Made by a program: the position numbers and the translations under genes. DNA of 35,498 nucleotides from CAYGGE01 sp966250865 (GTDB lineage Bacteria > Patescibacteriota > UBA1384 > CAYGGE01): NCBI GenBank assembly GCA_966250865.1, contig CBINIT010000009.1:1-35498 (forward strand), read 5' to 3'. Below the pieces are notes generated by a model. It was not told the origin of the DNA. It saw only the letters and a list, made by a program, of their open reading frames with translations, and ran no database searches. The first letter of the stretch is position 1. Every line of letters starts with the position of its first letter. This document shows positions 1 to 7,144 of the stretch, piece after piece.

Positions 1-215
1 TTGCCTATCTCATAACCCTCCCCGACACCAGCTTCTCACAGGGTGATGAGGTTGGTCGACCAATTCAAATTATGACCTACGAAGGACTTTCTGGACTAAA
101 AGGATCGCTCCGCAACCGGGTGGCTGAAACCTATCCCAATGCAGATGGAAAGAATGTTAAATATGGCCTCTACGGCTTTAAACGAGGTTTTGATTCGGTC
201 TATATTGCATACTAA
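1..215 (+). CDS. C-terminal fragment of an unrecognised protein
   Basis: An open frame enters from the left edge and ends at the TAA at 213-215, giving about 70 residues that finish in GFKRGFDSVYIAY. The composition is that of a real soluble protein (mixed charged, glycine and aromatic residues, a DEVGRPIQIMTYEG stretch), but I recognise no family. It meets the dciA-like gene tail to tail, the two stop codons overlapping by a few bases. The start and most of the gene lie outside the window, so no function is offered. Confidence 0.6.
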   Translation, partial: AYLITLPDTSFSQGDEVGRPIQIMTYEGLSGLKGSLRNRVAETYPNADGKNVKYGLYGFKRGFDSVYIAY

Positions 216-478
216 CTTCGGACAAAGAGATCTTTAACGATATGGTCACCAAATGCCGTGTTGAGTTCGGTAATAATTTGTTCTTTTTGCAACGCAAGAT
301 CCTGAGCTGCCATCAACGATGGGGCGACAATAGTCAGGCGACCATTACGAAACCGAATCGCCTCAAATCGGCCGGCGGCGGTCGTCGTAGCCTTTGCTAC
401 AACAACAGCAGCTGAGATCGAACGGGCTAACCCGGTGGCTGTTTTTTGTTTTACAATGCGTCCAATAGGCTTAAACAT
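212..478 (-). CDS. dciA: DciA-like (DUF721) replicative helicase loader
   Basis: This is an 88-residue protein with the DUF721/DciA core: a beta segment around residues 40-54 (RFRNGRLTIVAPS), an amphipathic helix around 57-75 (LALQKEQIITELNTAF) and a short final strand (IVKDLFV). Known DciA proteins interact with the replicative helicase DnaB and help load it in bacteria that lack DnaC or DnaI. The position immediately downstream of recF matches the dnaA-dnaN-recF-DUF721 order known in other bacteria. The start has a GAGG Shine-Dalgarno about five bases upstream. It is shorter than many DciA proteins and consists of little beyond the conserved domain. The family call rests on pattern and context, so it is likely rather than certain. 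Confidence 0.68.
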   Translation of the reverse strand: MFKPIGRIVKQKTATGLARSISAAVVVAKATTTAAGRFEAIRFRNGRLTIVAPSLMAAQDLALQKEQIITELNTAFGDHIVKDLFVRS

Positions 479-522
479 AGCTTCCTCGCTTGGTTATTGT
501 ACACCAAAGAGGTTGGTTCAGC

Positions 523-1641
523 CTAGAGAAGCTCTTCTATTTTAGCGGTCTTTTGCATCGTACTATCAAGATGATCAACGTCGGTGGTGGTAATTACTGC
601 TTGATGTGAATTAATAAGATCACTGAGCTGGCCTCTTCTATTCACATCAAGCTCTGAGTACACATCATCTAAAAGGAAAATGAGTGGTATTGGATCTTCA
701 GTGGCAAGAAGATAGTCTGCCTCCGCTGCCTTCAGTGCCAAGATTGCCGATCGAAACTCACCACGCGATCCGAAACTTGCCAAGGGGCGACCATCTAACA
801 CCAAGGTAAAATCATCTCGTTGTGGCCCGTAAAGACTTGAGCCGGCAACAATCTCCCTACTTTGAAACTGGTGAATTGATTGACGAAGGAGTTGTTGCCA
901 CTCACCTACTTCAATGGGGCAGTCATGGGGATGACGATATTTTTCTTGCTCACCGCTTCGCTCACTGACCGAGGCCGCTCGATACTCAAGTTGAAGAATC
1001 TGCTTCTCCCCGCTCATAATTCGATAGTGCTGACTCAGTCGATCATTTACTGAACGCAGAAATCGAACCCGTGAAGCGCTAAGATATCCCGCCTCTTCAA
1101 CAAATGATTCATCCCAAAACTCAAGTTGATCTCGACTCGCCACTCCCTCATCGATCTGCCGCAGCAATCGATTACGTTGTCTGAGAATCTTTTGGAGTTG
1201 AATAAGATGGTAGGCATAGCGACGATCACTCTGTACTAGTACGAGATCAAGAAAGTGCCTTCTATTTTGCGGCGACCCAGCGACGAGATCGAGTGATTCG
1301 GGGAGGAATAACACTACTCGGACATTGCCTAGTAATTCAATGGCTCGACGGGAGACCCCATTGATTTTTATGGTTTTACTCCCTCGAAGCTGTTGATTGA
1401 GAATAACCTCGATCTGAGACTGCTCCACTTGGCCCACAAGCCGAGCTACTTCACTCCCCCAGGTGATCACCTCTCGATCCTGACGTGCTCGAAAACTTCT
1501 GGCAAGAGCGAGAAATCCGATTGCTTCAAGAATATTAGTCTTTCCGATGCCATTCTTCCCCACAAAAGCGGTAACTCGATCAAAAGTAAATGATCGGTCA
1601 GTGTAGGATCGAAAGTTCGTTAGCTGAAGTGATTGAAGCAT
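523..1641 (-). CDS. recF: RecF, DNA replication/repair SMC-like ATPase
   Basis: This 372-residue protein is of normal RecF length. It begins with the typical LQLTNFRSY and has a Walker A motif GKNGIGKTN at residues 28-36. The ABC-type signature region is GSRGEFRSAILALKAAEAD, and Walker B with the D-loop (PLIFLLDDVYSELD) lies near residues 318-332. RecF binds gapped DNA and, with RecO and RecR, loads RecA at stalled forks. The gene follows dnaN with about 34 bases between and precedes the dciA-like gene, so all three may be cotranscribed. A TAAGGA Shine-Dalgarno supports the ATG at 1641. I see no truncation. Confidence 0.95.
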   Translation of the reverse strand: MLQSLQLTNFRSYTDRSFTFDRVTAFVGKNGIGKTNILEAIGFLALARSFRARQDREVITWGSEVARLVGQVEQSQIEVILNQQLRGSKTIKINGVSRRAIELLGNVRVVLFLPESLDLVAGSPQNRRHFLDLVLVQSDRRYAYHLIQLQKILRQRNRLLRQIDEGVASRDQLEFWDESFVEEAGYLSASRVRFLRSVNDRLSQHYRIMSGEKQILQLEYRAASVSERSGEQEKYRHPHDCPIEVGEWQQLLRQSIHQFQSREIVAGSSLYGPQRDDFTLVLDGRPLASFGSRGEFRSAILALKAAEADYLLATEDPIPLIFLLDDVYSELDVNRRGQLSDLINSHQAVITTTDVDHLDSTMQKTAKIEELL

Positions 1642-1675
1642 ATGTCCTTACGATAAAGGATTTCCAAGAGACTGA

Positions 1676-2785
1676 CTAGTCAATTTTGAGGGGCATAACT
1701 AGAGAAAAGTATTCTTTTGTATTTGCTGGTCGAACAATCGCTGGACGATCGGGCCCCGAGAACTCGATAAAAACGTTGTCTGATGACACCGCGGAGAGTG
1801 CGTCGATTAAATACTTTGCATTAAAGGCGATAGTTAGTTCTTCTCCTTCAGCAATCGCCGTCAATCGACTCAAGGCCTCCCCCTTCTGATCAGTAACCGA
1901 CTGGACGATCATTCCATTTCCTGGTGATACCTGACACTTCACCATTCCACCGGCATCCTTGGCGAAAAGTTGGGCAGTTTTAAGACTAGCCACTAGATCA
2001 CCGACATGAGCGGTAACTCGCGTCTGATATCCTTCAGGAATAATCGCTTTATAGGCGGGATAATTACCTTCGATGAGGCGAGATACAATCCGGGTAGCTT
2101 TATAATCAAATTGAATCTGGTTATCCCCAACAAAAACCGAAATATCCACAGTCTTGTCATCGATAACCCGAGATATCTCTAATAAGGTTTGCTTAGGAAC
2201 AACTACCGAACATTTCGTCGAAACAGTGAGTTTCATCGATCGCTCAGCCAGTCGATGACTATCAGTTGCTGCGAGAACCAATCCTTCGGGAGTACACTCG
2301 AAGAAGATACCGGCGAGTACCGGCCGAGTATCGTCAAGCGCAGTAGCGTAGGCTACCTGTGTAATCACCTCTTTAAAGCTCTCGGCCCGCAAAGAGAAGT
2401 GTGGCGCATTCTGGATAAAGGGAAGGTTGGGAAACTCAGACGCGTCGAGACCTCGAATCTTCACTCCTGTGTGCTCACTGGTAAGGTGAAGCGTTGCATC
2501 GTCGCTTACCTTACCTTCAAAATGAAGATCATTGCTACTTTGAATGAACTCATGAAGAAGACGAGCAGGAACGGTAAATTTACCTGACTGACGAACCTCC
2601 GCCTCAACGACGGTCTGTATACCTATCTCGAGATCAGTTACCGATAAGGTCAGACTATTACCCTCTGCTACGATAAGGATATTATTGAGAATTGGTAAGG
2701 GCATTCGATTACCTGCTAATCGACTTACTACCCCTAGTCCGGTTATGAGATCTTGTTTGGCTACTTTAAATGCTAATAAGCTCAT
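1676..2785 (-). CDS. dnaN: DNA polymerase III sliding clamp (beta subunit)
   Basis: This 369-residue protein matches the normal length of the three-domain beta clamp. It begins MSLLAFKVAKQDLITGLGVVSRL, contains the clamp signature region NAPHFSLRAESFKEVITQVAYAT and the DDTRPVLAGIFFE segment, and ends SLVMPLKID, close to the usual MPMRL C-terminus. The protein forms a ring around DNA that tethers DNA polymerase III and other partners. It lies between dnaA and recF in the classical order. A GGTGG Shine-Dalgarno precedes the ATG by about five bases. The region just upstream is very A+T-rich and probably carries the promoter. Confidence 0.96.
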   Translation of the reverse strand: MSLLAFKVAKQDLITGLGVVSRLAGNRMPLPILNNILIVAEGNSLTLSVTDLEIGIQTVVEAEVRQSGKFTVPARLLHEFIQSSNDLHFEGKVSDDATLHLTSEHTGVKIRGLDASEFPNLPFIQNAPHFSLRAESFKEVITQVAYATALDDTRPVLAGIFFECTPEGLVLAATDSHRLAERSMKLTVSTKCSVVVPKQTLLEISRVIDDKTVDISVFVGDNQIQFDYKATRIVSRLIEGNYPAYKAIIPEGYQTRVTAHVGDLVASLKTAQLFAKDAGGMVKCQVSPGNGMIVQSVTDQKGEALSRLTAIAEGEELTIAFNAKYLIDALSAVSSDNVFIEFSGPDRPAIVRPANTKEYFSLVMPLKID

Positions 2786-3026
2786 ATATCCACCAATCGT
2801 TTTATATATAGTTAGTTAAATAATATAGTCGTAATAGTAATAAGGGTTGTGGATTTGGGGATAATAACCTGTTAATGATGGGGAAAAAGCAGGAAGAACC
2901 TTGGGATGAGAGTGTGAATTTGTTGGGGAGATGGGTGGGATAAAAAGCGAGCGCTTTTCTCCTCTTCGACTATAACTGTGGGTTACTTCGACTTATCCCT
3001 AACCTATCAACACGACAATCCCCAAC
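2786..3026. other. dnaA-dnaN intergenic spacer with A+T-rich tract
   Basis: These 241 bases carry no gene. The first 57 bases next to dnaN are strongly A+T-rich (repeated TATATA, TAATAT and TAATAG steps), which suits a dnaN promoter and could serve as a DNA-unwinding region. One loosely DnaA-box-like site (TGTGGATTT, 2847-2855) and a second poorer one near 2975 differ from consensus at two positions each. A hairpin near 2943-2958 is listed separately. Any role as a second half of a bipartite origin is inference. Confidence 0.35.
2943..2958 (-). terminator. Candidate intrinsic terminator after dnaA
   Basis: A short hairpin (AAAAGC, loop GAGC, GCTTTT) lies about 70 bases downstream of the dnaA stop. 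Read on the minus strand it ends in a run of five T. The stem is only six base pairs, so termination would be weak and dnaN may still be partly cotranscribed with dnaA. Confidence 0.4.
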
Positions 3027-4472
3027 CTACATCGATTGATACAACTTCTCCTTTAGTTTTGAAAGATCGTCTTGAATAGTGGCATTTCGGGCAATCTCTT
3101 TTTCAATCTTCTCTACACCATGCATCACCGTGGTGTGATCCTTCCCACCAATCTCTTTACCGATCTTCGGGTACGAGTAAGAGAGTTCATGACGAAGCAG
3201 GTACATGATAAGCTGTCGCGGGTAGACGAGCTCTTTGTAGCGTCGACTTCCTACCACCTCTTCAGGATTTAACTGGAAGAACTCACTCACAATCTGAATG
3301 ATACGGTTGGTACTTACCTGACGGCTTCGACTGGTGGCGATGGCTACCTGGGAGAAGACTCTGGCCACATAGTCTGGTGTTAATGGCTGGCCTTCAATAC
3401 TGCTTTGTGTAATAACCCGCTGGAGCGCTCCTTCAAGCTCTCGAATATTGGACTGAATAACTTGAGCTAATGCCTCTAGCGTATCTCCTCCAATGTTGTA
3501 ATTTCGTTCGACACACTTGGCACGAAGAATTGCGACTCGAGTTTCGAAGTCGGGCGGCTGGATATCGGCAACCATACCCCAAGCAAATCGACTGGTGAGT
3601 CGATCTTCAAGTTCGGGGATGTTTTGTGGTTCGCGATCGGCGGTGAGAACGATCTGTCTTTTTGCTTGGTGGAGAGCGTTAAAGGTATGGAAAAACTCTT
3701 CCTGAGTTCGTTCTTTGCCGGACATGAATTGAATATCGTCAATAAGTAAGACATCGGCTTGGCGATAGCGTCGTTTAAAGGCTTCGTTTTGATTCTTTTG
3801 GATTGCCTCGATGAACTCGTTGGTAAAGACCTCGCACGACACATAGACGATACGAGCATCCGGCTTCTTAGCTCGGATTTCGTTGCCAATAGCGTGAGCT
3901 AGGTGAGTCTTACCTAGACCCACTCCCCCATAAAGGAAGAGCGGATTGTACTTTTGGCCTGGTTCTTCGGCCGCCGCTAAACTGACGGCGTGAGCAAGTC
4001 GGTTTGAACTACCGACAATAAAGTTCGTAAATAGCCTCGTGGGATCAAGGGGGGTGTGGCCAGCGGGAACAACAGAAGTGTCGCCGGTGAAGGCGGCTTG
4101 TTGCGTTGTAGGCTGAGGAGCTGAAGCAGGGCCGCTATCTGGAAGGACAATGGGATCGCTGTAGTTCGGTGGGGTTGGTGCAGCTTGTGTTGTAACAGGC
4201 GAGAGTTCGACAGGCGGAAGAGTTATCCTTGTTGCCACTTTGTAGGAGATGTCGCGAAGGGTAGGGCGAAACTTTCGGAGTGCTTCGGCGATGTTCTTGT
4301 GGTACTTATTACGGATCCAGTCGAGATAGAACGTGTTTGGAACACCAATAGTAATGGTCTCACCCGTATCGTCGACGATAAAGGTATCACGGAGCCAGGT
4401 TCCAAAATTGGCCTTTGATAGCGAAACTTCTAGCTCACCCATAACTGCAGACCAAAGCGCTTGATTATCCAA
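3027..4472 (-). CDS. dnaA: Chromosomal replication initiator DnaA
   Basis: With the start chosen here the protein has 481 residues. Domain I (LWSAVMGELEVSLSKANFGTWL) is followed by a Pro/Thr/Ala-rich linker, a AAA+ domain with Walker A GGVGLGKTH near 182-190 and Walker B LLIDDIQF near 242-249, and the DNA-binding domain IV with the DnaA signature GGKDHTTVMHGVEKI near 441. DnaA binds 9-bp boxes and opens the origin. The frame stays open to a GTG at 4538, but that codon lies inside a consensus DnaA box and would add an atypical 22-residue leader. The TTG at 4470-4472 has a GGGGAGG Shine-Dalgarno five bases upstream and gives the normal domain I start, so I use it. The upstream box at 4531-4539 suggests autoregulation. 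Confidence 0.95.
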   Translation of the reverse strand: MDNQALWSAVMGELEVSLSKANFGTWLRDTFIVDDTGETITIGVPNTFYLDWIRNKYHKNIAEALRKFRPTLRDISYKVATRITLPPVELSPVTTQAAPTPPNYSDPIVLPDSGPASAPQPTTQQAAFTGDTSVVPAGHTPLDPTRLFTNFIVGSSNRLAHAVSLAAAEEPGQKYNPLFLYGGVGLGKTHLAHAIGNEIRAKKPDARIVYVSCEVFTNEFIEAIQKNQNEAFKRRYRQADVLLIDDIQFMSGKERTQEEFFHTFNALHQAKRQIVLTADREPQNIPELEDRLTSRFAWGMVADIQPPDFETRVAILRAKCVERNYNIGGDTLEALAQVIQSNIRELEGALQRVITQSSIEGQPLTPDYVARVFSQVAIATSRSRQVSTNRIIQIVSEFFQLNPEEVVGSRRYKELVYPRQLIMYLLRHELSYSYPKIGKEIGGKDHTTVMHGVEKIEKEIARNATIQDDLSKLKEKLYQSM

Positions 4473-4530
4473 CCTAACCTCCCCAACCAGTACTAACAAG
4501 TGGTTCTTTCGTATAGCAATAGTCACACAA

Positions 4531-4723
4531 TTATCCACAGTTTGTCAAATCGTAGTGGAAAACAGCATGAACGCCACCTCGACGACGGTTAACAGGGTAA
4601 AATTAAGTTATCCCCCGTCTTCTCCACAGGTTTTCCACTAAAATAAGCATCTTTTCCACACAGATAATTAAGTTATCAACATAGGTATTAATGTTATACA
4701 CATAGTCATTATTCTTATCCCCT
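4531..4723. other. oriC: Putative replication origin (oriC) with DnaA boxes
   Basis: The dnaA-rpmH intergenic region carries a cluster of 9-mers close to the DnaA box TTATNCACA, all readable on the plus strand. Exact matches are TTATCCACA at 4531-4539 and TTATACACA at 4694-4702. One-mismatch matches are TTCTCCACA (4620-4628), TTTTCCACA (4652-4660) and TTATCAACA (4673-4681). Weaker ones begin at 4608, 4631 and 4715. The stretch around 4600-4715 is A+T-rich, suitable for unwinding. An origin between dnaA and rpmH is the arrangement known from Bacillus and Pseudomonas. The boxes are seen directly; origin function is inferred. Confidence 0.8.
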
Positions 4724-4749
4724 TACCTATCGCCGTTGGCCGCAGGGTC

Positions 4750-4778
4750 TTGAAAAATAAGGTGTAATAAGGTATGAT
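4750..4778 (+). promoter_or_regulatory. Promoter of the rpmH-rnpA-yidD-yidC operon
   Basis: A -35 TTGAAA (4750-4755) and a -10 TATGAT (4773-4778) are separated by exactly 17 bases, near the sigma-70 consensus. The site lies 36 bases before the rpmH start and points away from oriC. Confidence 0.7.
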
Positions 4779-4814
4779 GACAACTGAAAACCATTCACAG
4801 AGGAAGGATAACGC

Positions 4815-4949
4815 ATGAAGCGGACATTCCAGCCCAATTCCCGACACCGCAATAAAACTCATGGCTTCCGTGCTCGCATGAAGTCAACCACCGGCCGCAA
4901 CGTTCTTGCCCGCCGCCGAGTTCGTGGTCGTAAAAAATTAGTCGTCTAG
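4815..4949 (+). CDS. rpmH: 50S ribosomal protein L34
   Basis: This 44-residue, very basic protein begins MKRTFQPNSRHRNKTHGFRARM and ends RRRVRGRKKLVV, the characteristic L34 pattern (KRTfQPs...HGFraRm.t..Gr.vl..RR.kGRk). It is a small component of the large ribosomal subunit. The AGGAAGGA Shine-Dalgarno lies about eight bases before the ATG. rnpA begins nine bases after the stop, the near-universal rpmH-rnpA pairing. The gene marks the right border of oriC. Confidence 0.96.
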   Translation: MKRTFQPNSRHRNKTHGFRARMKSTTGRNVLARRRVRGRKKLVV

Positions 4950-4958
4950 GACACGGAC

Positions 4959-5309
4959 ATGCTTGCCCGTGCCTTCCGGCTCTATAAAAAACGAGACATC
5001 CAAAAAGTCTACAAATCGAACCAGACTAGTGGAACTCGTTTTTTTTATCTTCGAGTCCTCCCTAATCGGTTGAATCAACCGAGATTTGCCGTTGTAGTCG
5101 GTAAGAAAGTGGCCAAGAAGGCAGTCGTCCGCAACCGACTCCGCCGGCTTGTCCACCAAGCCTTTCAAGAGCTCATGGCTGACCCAACCTTTCTCGCGAA
5201 AGTTGAACACTCAGATCTTCTCCTGACCGTTCACCGTGACCCTGAAGAGCCATATACTCTAGAGCGTATTAAACCGGAGCTTGTGGCATGTTTCGCCAAA
5301 TTGCCTTAG
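4959..5309 (+). CDS. rnpA: Ribonuclease P protein component
   Basis: This 116-residue protein carries the RnpA signature, here VGKKVAKKAVVRNRLRRLVHQ around residues 47-67, with the preceding conserved FAVVV strand and an N-terminal RLYKKRDIQKVYKS segment. RnpA supports the catalytic RNA of RNase P, which removes 5' leaders from pre-tRNAs. It lies nine bases after rpmH and its last 22 bases overlap the start of yidD, so the four genes rpmH-rnpA-yidD-yidC form one operon. The length is ordinary for the family. Confidence 0.93.
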   Translation: MLARAFRLYKKRDIQKVYKSNQTSGTRFFYLRVLPNRLNQPRFAVVVGKKVAKKAVVRNRLRRLVHQAFQELMADPTFLAKVEHSDLLLTVHRDPEEPYTLERIKPELVACFAKLP

Positions 5310-5512
5310 GGTTGATCCGTCTTTACCAGGCTACCATCTCGCCAGACCATGGCTTGTGGCGTCGGGCAGGGTGTATTTACCACCCGACTTGCTCGCAATA
5401 TACCTATGAGGCAATAGAGAAGTACGGGGTATGGCGTGGTTCAGTGATGGGCTTGAAGCGCATTGGCCGCTGTCACCCCTTCGCCAAAGGCGGCTATGAT
5501 CCTGTCCCCTAG
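5288..5512 (+). CDS. yidD: YidD, membrane protein insertion efficiency factor
   Basis: This 74-residue protein shows the YidD pattern: LIRLYQATISP, then CIYHPTCSQYTYEAIEKYG, then GLKRIGRCHPFAKGGYDPVP, with the three conserved cysteines. YidD is a small membrane-associated factor thought to assist YidC in inserting inner-membrane proteins. The start lies inside rnpA (22-base overlap) with a GGAG Shine-Dalgarno. The rpmH-rnpA-yidD-yidC order is the standard one. The region between it and yidC (5513-5579) carries no clear terminator, so cotranscription is likely. Confidence 0.93.
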   Translation: MFRQIALGLIRLYQATISPDHGLWRRAGCIYHPTCSQYTYEAIEKYGVWRGSVMGLKRIGRCHPFAKGGYDPVP

Positions 5513-5579
5513 TCGGATGCATTTCAGAGCATAATCTGCTACGATAAGACCTACCTATTGGTAAGAGAAAAAGGAAACT

Positions 5580-6371
5580 ATGAAGGATTTCTTAAATTCG
5601 ATCTTTGTCCCGCTCCTCTATCAACCATTATTTAATGCACTCGTCTTTCTGGCTTGGCTCATCCCTGGCCACTCAATCGGTTGGGCAATTATTGCGCTGA
5701 CCGTGCTCATCCGTCTACTGCTCTTGCCCAGTGCCAATCAAACCTTCGCTCAGCAGGCCCGCATGAAGGCGCTACAGCCTAAATTAAATGACCTTAAAGA
5801 AAAGCATGGCGAAGACAAACAAGCTCACTCTAAGGCTCTCATGGAGCTTTACGCGGCTGAGAAGTTTAATCCTTTTGGCGGTTGTTTGCCAAGCCTCGTC
5901 CAGCTTCCTATCCTCATCGTTCTCTACCGCGTATTTGTCGGTGGGCTCAATACCGATCATTTCAACCTGCTCTACTCCTTCACGCCGCACATGGACACCA
6001 TCAATGCCTTGTGGTTTGGTCTCGACCTTACGAAGCCGAACCCAATTATCTTGCCGGTGCTGGCTGGTATCGCTCAGTTTTTCCAGGCCCGCCAGATGTC
6101 GAGCTTGACCGCCGCACCTAGTGGCAAGGGCGATGCTGAAGATGTCTCAGCCGCCATGAGTAAGCAATTCATGTACATTTTCCCGATTATGACCATCTTT
6201 ATCGCCCGCCAGCTGCCAGCAGCCATGTCGATCTACTGGATTATCTTCTCCCTTTTCTCAATCGTTCACCATTGGTGGTACTTCCGAGACGATCGAAACC
6301 TTCCTGAGCCTGGCGTCAGTAAGACCAAGGAAGGCGTGACGGTTTCTGTCCGACAACGCAAAGAAGATTAG
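5580..6371 (+). CDS. yidC: YidC/Oxa1-family membrane protein insertase
   Basis: This 263-residue protein corresponds to the conserved YidC/Oxa1 core, without the large periplasmic domain found in Gram-negative bacteria. It shows a first membrane segment near the N-terminus, a hydrophobic helix (IGWAIIALTVLIRLLLLP), a charged cytoplasmic hairpin (ARMKALQPKLNDLKEKHGEDK), the NPFGGCLPSLVQLPILIVLYRVF segment, and C-terminal membrane helices (IFPIMTIFIARQLPAAMSIYWIIFSLFSI). The conserved membrane arginine is present in TVLIRLLLL. It inserts proteins into the cytoplasmic membrane, with or without SecYEG. A GGAAAC Shine-Dalgarno precedes the ATG, and a strong hairpin follows the stop. Confidence 0.95.
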   Translation: MKDFLNSIFVPLLYQPLFNALVFLAWLIPGHSIGWAIIALTVLIRLLLLPSANQTFAQQARMKALQPKLNDLKEKHGEDKQAHSKALMELYAAEKFNPFGGCLPSLVQLPILIVLYRVFVGGLNTDHFNLLYSFTPHMDTINALWFGLDLTKPNPIILPVLAGIAQFFQARQMSSLTAAPSGKGDAEDVSAAMSKQFMYIFPIMTIFIARQLPAAMSIYWIIFSLFSIVHHWWYFRDDRNLPEPGVSKTKEGVTVSVRQRKED

Positions 6372-6399
6372 TTCGGTTTTTGTTCGTACTATACCCAAT

Positions 6400-6437
6400 A
6401 ATACTCGGCGGCAAACCTAGCGTTTTCGCCGAGTATT
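6400..6437 (+). terminator. Hairpin terminator after yidC
   Basis: A perfect 11-bp stem (AATACTCGGCG at 6400-6410 with CGCCGAGTATT at 6427-6437) encloses a 16-base loop about 30 bases after yidC. The T-rich right arm is consistent with an intrinsic terminator that separates the operon from the tRNA gene. Confidence 0.6.
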
Positions 6438-6455
6438 TAGTATACTGACCCAAGT

Positions 6456-6545
6456 GGAGAGGTCGCATAGCCCGGTTGATTGCGCCGGTTTCGAAAACCG
6501 GTAGGGTGCAAGCCCTCGAGGGTTCGAATCCCTCCCTCTCCGCCA
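6456..6545 (+). tRNA. tRNA-Ser (anticodon CGA)
   Basis: A 7-bp acceptor stem pairs GGAGAGG (6456-6462) with CCTCTCC (6535-6541), followed by discriminator G and an encoded CCA (6543-6545). The anticodon arm is CCGGT-TTCGAAA-ACCGG, giving anticodon CGA, which reads UCG serine codons. The long variable arm (GGGTGCAAGCCC) is the expected class II feature of serine tRNAs, and the T-arm carries GGTTCGAATCC. A TATACT hexamer (6441-6446) ten bases upstream is a likely -10 box. Eighteen bases of its 3' end recur at 6690-6707. Confidence 0.95.
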
Positions 6546-6689
6546 AACTAGTTTTGTCCACTATGGTGGACGGAAATAGTTTGCGGATAGGTAGTGCGAT
6601 GAGAGGCCTTAGCGAACAACGTGAGCGCAGGGTTCGTTCATGAGCCGACTCTTATCAAAAATCCAGTCGGCGAATGGAGCGTAGCGGCT
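6546..6689 (+). mobile_element. Possible integration remnant downstream of tRNA-Ser
   Basis: This non-coding stretch lies between the tRNA-Ser gene and an exact 18-bp copy of its 3' end. It contains an inverted repeat GTCCAC-TATG-GTGGAC near 6557-6572, a CGAAC...GTTCG pairing, and a 7-bp stem (GCCGACT...AGTCGGC) around 6644-6675. No ORF or integrase is visible. The layout resembles the duplicated attachment site left by elements that integrate into tRNA 3' ends. It could instead be a structured RNA cotranscribed with the tRNA. Confidence 0.4.
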
Positions 6690-6707
6690 ATCCCTCCCTC
6701 TCCGCCA
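6690..6707 (+). repeat. 18-bp direct repeat of the tRNA-Ser 3' end (att-like)
   Basis: ATCCCTCCCTCTCCGCCA here is identical to 6528-6545, the T-arm/acceptor/CCA end of tRNA-Ser. Offset between copies is 162 bases. A transcription terminator follows only after this second copy, as expected if the interval was inserted between the tRNA and its original terminator. Confidence 0.75.
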
Positions 6708-6721
6708 GTTGTCATACGATG

Positions 6722-6747
6722 AAAGCAGCCCATAAGGTTGCTTTTTT
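6722..6747 (+). terminator. Intrinsic terminator of the tRNA-Ser transcript
   Basis: A 9-bp stem with one G-U pair (AAAGCAGCC, loop CATAA, GGTTGCTTT) runs into six consecutive T. It is the only good terminator between the tRNA and the next gene. Confidence 0.75.
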
Positions 6748-6783
6748 GGTGTAACGTGCCATCATACAATTGTTGGAGGAAAT

Positions 6784-7143
6784 ATGGAGTCTACCGCTAA
6801 AACAATTGATGAATATATCGCCGATTTCCCTGAGGATGTACAGGCAACGCTTCAGGAGATACGCAAGACCATCCAGAAACTGGCACCCCAAGCAACTGAG
6901 GCTATCAGTTACGGCATGCCAACTTTCAAGTTGAATGGCAACCTTGTTCACTTTGCTGCCTACAAAAACCATATTGGGTTTTATCCGGTTCCATCTGGGA
7001 TTGAAGCGTTCAAAGAAGAGCTCGCACCGTACATCGCCGGAAAAGGAACAATTCAGTTCCCCATCGATAAGCCCATTCCGTACGATCTCGTAAAAAAAGT
7101 GGTAACCTATCGAGTGCAAGAAAACTTGGCGAAGAAGGGGTAG
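6784..7143 (+). CDS. DUF1801 (YdhG-like) family protein
   Basis: This 119-residue protein has the DUF1801 pattern: an N-terminal TIDEYIADFPEDVQATLQEIRKTIQKLAP helix pair, the AISYGMPTFKLNGNLVHFAAYKNHIGFYP core, and the closing GKGTIQFPIDKPIPYDLVKKVVTYRVQEN. The GMPTFK and HIGFYP segments are diagnostic. Members are small cytosolic proteins; some have been described as frataxin-like iron chaperones, but the role is uncertain. A GGAGG Shine-Dalgarno sits seven bases before the ATG. It starts a compact operon with the MORN-like gene (one base gap) and the phosphoesterase. Confidence 0.85.
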   Translation: MESTAKTIDEYIADFPEDVQATLQEIRKTIQKLAPQATEAISYGMPTFKLNGNLVHFAAYKNHIGFYPVPSGIEAFKEELAPYIAGKGTIQFPIDKPIPYDLVKKVVTYRVQENLAKKG

Positions 7144-7144
7144 T

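Noticed and set aside
6598..6707. A second tRNA gene ending at the repeated CCA
   Set aside because: Only the 3' end matches; no 5' acceptor strand GGAGAGG, D-arm or anticodon arm can be placed in the preceding bases.
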